The notes under the pieces: generated by a model | What the model saw: only the letters and a program-made list of their open reading frames with translations | The model's database searches: none | What the model was told of the DNA's origin: nothing | DNA from: Bacillus pseudomycoides | GTDB taxonomy: Bacteria > Bacillota > Bacilli > Bacillales > Bacillaceae_G | NCBI RefSeq assembly: GCF_022811845.1 | Contig: NZ_CP064267.1 | Span: 124,001 to 188,000, forward strand | Reading direction: 5' to 3' | DNA length: 64,000 nt | Made by a program: the position numbers and the translations under genes | Shown: in pieces, positions 28,001-37,000 of the stretch | Numbering within the stretch: position 1 is the first letter of the stretch | How the letters are laid out: each line of letters starts with the position of its first letter

Positions 28001-31000
28001 CTCCGAATGGCAAGATTGATCGCAAAGCCTTACTGGCATTGGATGGACAGCCCATGAGCGTAAATATTGTCTCACCACGAACACCAGTGGAAGAGCTCAT
28101 CGCTTCGGTATGGAGTAAAGTGTTAGGTATAGAAGATATTGGTGTTCAGGATTCCTTCTTCGAGCTTGGTGGCCACTCGCTACTCGCTACCCAAGTTGTT
28201 TCACGTTTACAAGAAGTCTTCCAAATCGAACTACCGGTGCGTGAACTGTTTGAGTTTACAACGGTGGAGGCACTGGCGAAGCGACTGGATCAGTTGCGTA
28301 AAGGAGACAAAAAGCGAAAGATTCCACCGCTTATGCCGATGGAACGGGGAGGGGCCGTTCCGCTCTCTTATGCACAACAGCGCTTGTGGTTCATTGACCA
28401 ATTCACGCCTAATAGTGCACTTTATAATATGCCGATGGTATGCCGCCTTACAGGGAATTGGGTACCCGAAGCATTGGAGACAGGATGGAATCAGCTGATA
28501 GAACGTCATGAATCTTTACGGACTGTGTTCCATGAAGTGGATGGTTATCCTGTGCAGCAGATTCAACCATATGCTTTCCGGTCGCTTTCCAAAATGGATT
28601 TAACTATGCTTTCTCCGGAAGAGCGAGACGCAGAAGTTAAGCGTTTGATTCAGCAAGAAACAGAAGTGCCATTTAACCTAGGAGAGGGCCCACTGATTCG
28701 GACAATGGTCTTGCGAGTGGGAGATGAGGAATGGATCCTCCTCTGCACCCTGCATCATATCGTTTCGGATGGATGGTCGATGGGAGTCCTACTTGAAGAA
28801 TGGATAGCTTTCTATGAGGAAGCAACGGATGAGAAGGTAGCAGAACTTGAACCATTATCAATCCAATATGCGGACTTTGCTCAGTGGCAAAAGGGATGGT
28901 TGAAGGAAGAAGTGCTTGAACAGCAACTCCACTATTGGCAGGAAGAATTGTCTGGTGAGCTTCCCGTGCTACAACTGCCGATGGATCGCCCGCGTCCTGC
29001 GGTGCAAACCCATCGCGGATCGACACACACTGTGTTGCTGTCACACTCGTTACGCGACAAATTGAACGAACTCAGTCGTCAAGAAGGGTCGACGCTCTTT
29101 ATGACTCTGTTGGCTGCGTATCAAAGCTTCCTCTCCCGTTATACAGGACAAGAAGATATTCTCGTCGGAAGTCCAATTGCGAATCGTAATTACAGAGAGA
29201 TTGAAGGATTAATCGGTTTCTTCGTCAACACGTTGGTTTATCGGGCTGATCTGAGTGGCGCACCGACATTCCAAGAGTTGTTGTCTCAGGTGCGTCAAAA
29301 GGCACTGAAAGCATATGAATATCAAGATATTCCATTTGAAAAAATTGTGGAAGTTGTGCAACCTGATCGGAGTACAAGTCATTCTCCGATCTTCCAGACG
29401 ATGTTCATCTTACAAAATATGAAACAAGAGCTTCCAGTGTTGTCTGGTAGAAGAATCGAAATGATAGAAAGCCATAATTCGATCGCAAAATTTGATATAA
29501 GTATAATGGCAGCCGAGGCGGAAGAAGGATTAATCGTCTCTTTTGAATACAATAAGGATTTATTTGATGTTACAACCATCGAACGAATGGCAGGACATTT
29601 TGAGAACTGGCTACATGAAGTTTCTCATCATCCACAAAAACCGTTGAATAGTTTGAGTATGCTCTCCGAATTTGAGCGTGATTTGTTATTAGAGACATGG
29701 AATGACACCGCAATGGAAATGTCCCAAGAGGGTCTTATTTGCGACAGATTTGAGGAACAAGTAGCACGACGCTCTGATGCGATTGCAGTGGTCGATCAAA
29801 TGAGAGAGTGGACCTATGGTGAACTGGATACGCGGGCAAATCAGTTGGCACATGTTTTGCAGAGAAAAGGGATTGGTCCTGAATCAGTTGTGGGTGTCTA
29901 CCTCCCAAGATCGGCTGAGCTCATGGCAAGTTTACTTGGCATATTAAAAGCTGGCGGGGCCTATGTCGTTCTAGATCCGTTGTATCCGAAATCACGGTTA
30001 CAATACATGATTGAAGATGCAGGGATCCAAATCGTAGTGACGACAGCAGCGCAAGAAAGCCTTTCCGAACAGGTCGAAACGGTGAGATTAGAAGAAATAA
30101 TAGATGAAAGCTTGATTGCACCGAAGCGGCAAGTGAAGCCGGAGCACTTAGCTTATATCGTCTACACCTCTGGTTCCACAGGAAAGCCAAAGGGTGTCAT
30201 GGTCGAATATCGTTCATTGATGAATATGGTCTCTTGGCATCAAGCGGTATACCAAATTACAGAACAGGATCGTGCGACTCAAATTGCGGGGATTGCCTTT
30301 GACTCAGCTGTCCAGGAGATTTGGCCTTATCTCACTGCTGGTGCAGCACTATACCTGTCGACAGAAGAGTTGCGAATCAATCCAGAGGCTCTACGAGATT
30401 GGCTCATTGATTCACGGATTACGGCTAGCTTTGCGCCTACACCTATTCTGGAAAGACTCTTGAAATTATCTTGGCCAGAGAAGACGGATCTCCGTTTTAT
30501 CATTACGGGAGGAGATCAGTTAACACAGTATCCGTCTGAACAAATCCCTTTTGCGGTGATTAATCAGTATGGTCCATCGGAAAATACCGTCGTTACCACT
30601 GATTGTTATGTGCCTGTGGGAATGACAACAGGTACTCCGTCGATTGGTCGACCGATTGCGAATACAGAAGTATATGTGTTAGATTCTCACCTTCAGCCGG
30701 TGCCAGTGGGTGTGATTGGAGATCTCTATATCGGAGGAAAGAGCCTTGCTCGTGGCTATGCTAATCGTCCGGAACTCACAGAGGAAAAATTCATTCCGCA
30801 TCCGTTTAAGTCAGGGGAACGTCTCTATTACACTGGGGACAAAGCAAGTTATCTTCTTGACGGTGATCTCCAGTTCCATGGTCGTATGGATGACCAAGTA
30901 AAAATTCGTGGTTTCCGGATTGAACTGGGAGAAATTGAAGCAACTTTGCAGGCACATTTGTCTGTGAAAGAAGCTGTTGTACAGGTAAGAGAGGATCATC

Positions 31001-34000
31001 CAGGAGACAAGCGATTGGTAGCTTATGTAGTTGGTGAAGGAAGTGTTCATGAATGGCGAGAGCATCTGAAAACACATTTACCGAATTACATGGTTCCGGC
31101 ACACTTTGTCGAGATGGCATTTTTACCACTCACACCGAATGGAAAACTCGATTTAAAAGCATTGCCTGTACCTGATGAACCATCTACTGAAAATACTGTA
31201 TACCCACGAACTCCGATGGAAGAGCTCGTCGCATCGGTATGGAGTCAAGTGCTAGGCATAGAAAATATTGGTGTCCAGGATTCCTTCTTCGATCGAGGTG
31301 GCCACTCGTTGCTCGCTACCCAAGTTGTATCTCGGTTAAAAGAGGCATTACAAATCGAACTGTTAGTACGTGAACTGTTTGAGTATTCAACAGTAGAGGC
31401 GTTGGCGAAGCGACTGGATCAATTGCGTAAAGGAGACAAAAAACGAGAGATTCCACCGCTTATGCCGATGAAACGGGGAGAAGTCATTTCGCTCTCTTAT
31501 GCCCAACAGCGCCTGTGGTTCATTGACCAATTCACGCCTAATAGTGCACTTTATAATATACCGATGGTATGCCGCCTTACAGGGAATTGGGTACCCGAAG
31601 CATTGGAGACGGGATGGAATCAGCTGATAGAGCGTCATGAATCTTTGCGAACGGTGTTCCATGAAATGGATGGTCATCCTGTGCAGCAGATTCAACCGTA
31701 TGCTTTCCGGTTCCTTCCCCAAATAGATCTAACTACGCTTTCCTCCGAAGAGAGAGAAAGTGTAATGGAACAATGGATCCAAAACGAAGCCGAAGCGCCA
31801 TTTGACTTAGGACAAGGTCCGTTGATCCGTGGGCAAATCGTGCAAATCGCAGAAGAAGAATGGATTCTTCTTTGTACCATGCATCATATTATCTCGGATG
31901 GCTGGTCGATGGAAATCTTGCTCCAAGAATGGATGGCATTCTATGAAGAAGCGGTTGGTGGAAAACCAGCAGAACTCGCACCGTTACCGGTTCAATATGC
32001 CGACTTTGCTCAATGGCAAAGGGAATGGATGAAAGAAGAAGTACTTGATCAGCAGCTTGCATATTGGAAGGAAGAGCTGTCTGGTGAGTTACCAGTCTTA
32101 ATGTTGCCGATGGATCGTCCTCGTCCTGCGGTGCAAACCCATCGTGGATCGACACACACTGTGTTGTTGTCACGCTCGTTACGCGACAAACTGAACGAAC
32201 TTAGTCGTCAAGAAGAGTCGACACTCTTCATGACCTTACTGGCATCGTATCAGAGCTTCCTCGCTCGTTATACAGGACAATCGGATATTCTTGTCGGAAG
32301 CCCGATTGCAAACCGGAATTATCACGAGATTGAAGGGTTGATTGGTTTCTTCGTCAACACGTTGGTTTATCGGGCTGATCTGAGTGGCGCACCGACATTC
32401 CAAGAGTTGTTGTCTCAAGTACGGACAAAAGCATTGAAGGCGTATGAATACCAAGATGTTCCGTTTGAAAAGATTGTAGATGTCATACAACCCGAGCGAA
32501 GTACAAGTCATTCTCCGATCTTCCAAACCATGTTTACCTTGCAAAAGGCGCAACAAGAGCTTCCAGAGCTTCATGGAAGAAGTTTAGAAGCGATGGAAAG
32601 TCATGCTTCGATTGCCAAGTTTGATTTGAGTTTAAGCGCCGCAGAGGTGGAAGAGGGTTTATTCCTTTGTTTTAACTATAAGGATGATTTATTTGATGTT
32701 GTAACAATCAGACGTATGGCTGAGCATTTTAAAAACTGGTTGAAGGAAATCGTGGAACATCCCGATAAATCACTGACGAAATTGACGATGCTATCAGAAT
32801 TAGAGAAGCAATTGATGGAAGAGTGGAATGATAATGCTGTAGCGTATCCACGTGAGAGTGTGATCCATAAACTGTTTGAAGATCAAGTGAATCGTACACC
32901 TGACACGGTGGCGGTGGTGGATGAAAATCAGCAGTTGACGTATCGAGAGCTGAATGAGAAAGCAAACCAATTGGCCCATTATCTCCAGAAATGTGGGATT
33001 GGGACCGAGTCATTGGTCGGTCTCTGCTTCCAGCGTTCAGTTGAGATGATTGTTGGTCTCATGGGGATTTTGAAAGCTGGGGCAGCCTATGTTCCATTGG
33101 ATCCATCGTATCCAGAAAGTCGCCTACGATATATTTTGGAGGACACAGGGATTCAAGTAGTGGTCACGAGCGAAGCAATAGTTGGTTGGATACCTGAAGA
33201 AATCGAAGCAGTTTGTTTGGATCGGGATCAAGCGATAATCTCACGAGAAAGCATCCTTTCACCAATATGTGAAGTGACAAGAGAAAATTTGGCGTATGTA
33301 ATCTATACTTCGGGATCAACGGGGAATCCGAAGGGAGTGATGGTAGAGCATCACAATGTGATTCGTTTATTTAAATCAACGGAATGTTGGTATCAGTTTG
33401 ATGAAAAAGATACTTGGACGCTTTTCCATTCTTATGCGTTTGACTTCTCGGTATGGGAGATTTGGGGAGCATTGCTCTATGGAGGAAGATTGGTTGTTGT
33501 TCCTTACTGGATTAGTCGATCGCCCAAGGATTTCTATCAACTGTTAGTAAAGGAAAAGGTTACGGTTCTTAACCAGACACCATCCGCATTTCGACAATTA
33601 ATACAGGTGTGTGAACAAGAAGATGAGAATAAAAACTTGCATCTGCGCTATGTCATATTTGGTGGGGAAGCACTAGATCCTACTAGCTTGCTACCATGGT
33701 TTCAAAGGTATGGAGAGCAGAACACGCAGCTAATTAATATGTATGGAATTACAGAAACTACCGTTCATGTTACGTATTATCCAATTACTCAGGATGATGT
33801 AAAGCATTCTTCAAGAAGTAATATCGGAAAGCGGATTCCAGATTTAGAAGTGTATGTGCTAGACAATTGTCAACAGCCTGTGCCTATTGGCATATCTGGT
33901 GAACTATATATTGGTGGAGCAGGACTCGCACGTGGTTATTTAAACAGACCTGAATTGACTGCAGAACGTTTCATTCCTCATCCATTTAGTAGTGACCCGG

Positions 34001-37000
34001 GAGCGCGATTATATCGGACAGGAGACTTAGCGAGATACTTGCCGGATGGAAATCTGGAATATCTTGGGCGAATTGATCACCAGGTGAAAATCCGTGGTTT
34101 CCGAATTGAGATCGGGGAAATTGAATCTGCTTTAAACGCGCATGCATCCATAAAAGAGGCTGTTGTAATTGTTCGAGAAGATCAGCCAGGTGATAAACGA
34201 TTGGTGGCATATGTCGTGGGTGATGGGAATGTAGGTGAGTGGAGAGATTATCTCAAGGCGGAGCTACCAAGTCATATGGTTCCCTCAGGATTTGTGATGA
34301 TGGAAGCTATTCCACTAACTGCTAACGGTAAAGTTGATCGTAAGGCCTTGCCTGTACCAGAGGAGAGGAAAATCGAAAGTGAATGTGTGGCACCGCGGAA
34401 TGGTAACGAAGAAACACTGGCTACCATTTGGAGGCAAGTATTAGGGATTAAAAAGGTGGGAATTCATGATAACTTCTTTGAAATTGGTGGAGACTCGATT
34501 CTCAGCATTCAGATTGTCTCTCGTGCGAAGCAAGCAGGTTTGCAATTGACACCAAAGCAAATATTTGAGCACCAAACGATTGCCGAGTTGGCGCAAGTCG
34601 TCAAAGAAGAAGAGGGGATACAAGCAGAGCAAGGAATTGTAACTGGAGACATGGTTCTTACACCTATTCAGCAATGGTTTTTTGCACAAGATCATCCTAA
34701 CCCACACCATTGGAATCAATCCATGTTCTTTAGAACAAAAGAGCGACTGGATATAGTATCACTGGAGGAGTCTGTGCGTAACCTTCTGATTCATCACGAT
34801 GCCTTGCGTTTAAGATATGAACGATTACCGGATGGAGCTTGGAAACAGCGGAACGAAGGGACCGAAGAACAATCGACGCTGACCGTGATTTCATTAGACG
34901 AAGTACCGCAAGCAGAATGGCATCAAGTGATTCAAACGGAGATTGACGCTGCACAAGCAAGCTTACACTTACACGCGGGGCCGCTAATGAGAATGGTGTA
35001 TTTTGATGAAGGCGAGAAGAAGGCTGGCCGATTATTCTGGGTGATTCATCACTTAGCAGTGGATGGTGTTTCTTGGCGGATTTTATTGGAAGATCTGCAA
35101 ACAGCATATACTCAAGCAATTCAGGGGCAGAAAATCCAATTACCTATGAAGAGTACATCCTTTAAAGCGTGGTCGGAGAAATTACATCATTACGCTGAAT
35201 CTGGAATATCGCAAGGAGTGCGGAATTACTGGGAGCAGCAGTCCGAACAAGAAGTAGTTATGCTACCAGTAGATGTTACTGTTAGTGATTCAGTAAACGC
35301 AGTAACTGAGGAAATTACCGTGGTGCTAGATGAGAAAGAGACCCGTATGTTATTGCAAGGGATTTTAAGCACTCATCGTGTCCAAATTAATGAAGTACTA
35401 TTAGCAGCATTGGTACAAGCTACGGCAGTATGGACAGGACATCCGACGCTGACCGTGGATCTAGAGGGGCATGGTCGAGAAGACATTATTGAAGACGTTG
35501 ACTTATCGAGAACCGTGGGATGGTTTACAAGTATTTATCCTGTTCACTTAAATGTTACTGGTGCCGACACGCCAATTGCAGCATTAAAAGCAGTTAAAGA
35601 ACAGGTGCGCAAAATTCCTAATAAGGGTGTTGACTATGGAGTGTTGCGTTATCTGAACGCAACAATGTGTGAGCAATTGGGGTCTCAACATACACCGTCC
35701 ATTAGTTTTAACTATCTTGGACAATTTGACCAAATGTTTTCTGACGATGCGATGCTTGTTCCGGAGACCGGGTTTACGCGCTTAGACCATGCTCCTGGTT
35801 CCAAGCGATCACATTTAATCGATGTAATCGGGATTGTAACCGATGGAAAACTTCAGTTCACTTGGGTATACAATGTTGGACAGTTTGCGAAGTCAACCAT
35901 TCAAAGTGTTGCAGAGAATATGCTCCATCAACTGAGCAGATTGATTCAATCTTCGGATGGAGAATCTGCACTGACTGTTTCGGATTTTGCGATGGCTAAT
36001 CTTAACCAAGCAGGTTTGACAAAAGTACTAACCAAGATGAATCGTGGAAAGAACTATCCAATTACCGATTTATATCCACTATCGCCTTTGCAAGAAGGTA
36101 TGATTTTCCATACATTGCATGACCAAGGGGATGAACATGTAGCGCCGTATATAGTGCAATTAAGTTTCATGATTAGAGGAGAATTGGATATTCCTACTTT
36201 CGAACAGGCGTGGAAATCGGTAATCCAGCGGCATGAAATACTTCGTTCAGCATTCGTTTGGGATGAAGTTGAAGAGCCTTTACAAGTGGTGTATGAGAGT
36301 ATTCCATTTAAGGTGAATGTAGAAGATTGGCGTGCGCTGACTGCTGAAGAAAAAGAAGAGAAAAGAAAAGCCTTTTTGGCATTGGATCGAAAACAAGCCA
36401 TTCTTTTTGATAAAGCGCCATTGATGCGGGTGACTGTCATTCAAGAAGTTGAGGAAGAATATCGGATTGTTTGGACACATCATCATATCCTGTTGGATGG
36501 ATGGAGTCTACCACTGGTCTTTAACGAATTGCTTACAGTGTACCAGAAGAGAATGAATGGAGAAGCTGTGAATTTACCTAAGTCATCGCCATACAAGAAA
36601 TATATTCAATGGCTTAGAGAACAGAATCAGGAGCAGGCGGAGCGATTCTGGAGAGAGAAACTTAAAAGTTTTACAGCGCCAACCCTGCTGGGCTTAGAAA
36701 GTAAAGTGCAAGAAAAAGGTTACACAGAGAAGGTAACTTATTTATCAGAAGAGCAAACCCAAGCGTTACAAAACTGGGCGAAGCGCAATAGGCTCACTTT
36801 AAATACGGTAATTCAAGGTGCGTGGGCGTATCTCATGAGCCGGTATAGTGGAGAAGATGACATTGTCTATGGTGTAACTAGCTCAGGACGCCCTACGGAG
36901 ATTATTGATGTTGAAAACATTGTAGGTCCTTTTATTACCACATCACCGACGCGAATTCAGTTGATAGATGATATAAAAGTAATGGATTGGTTGCAGAAGA

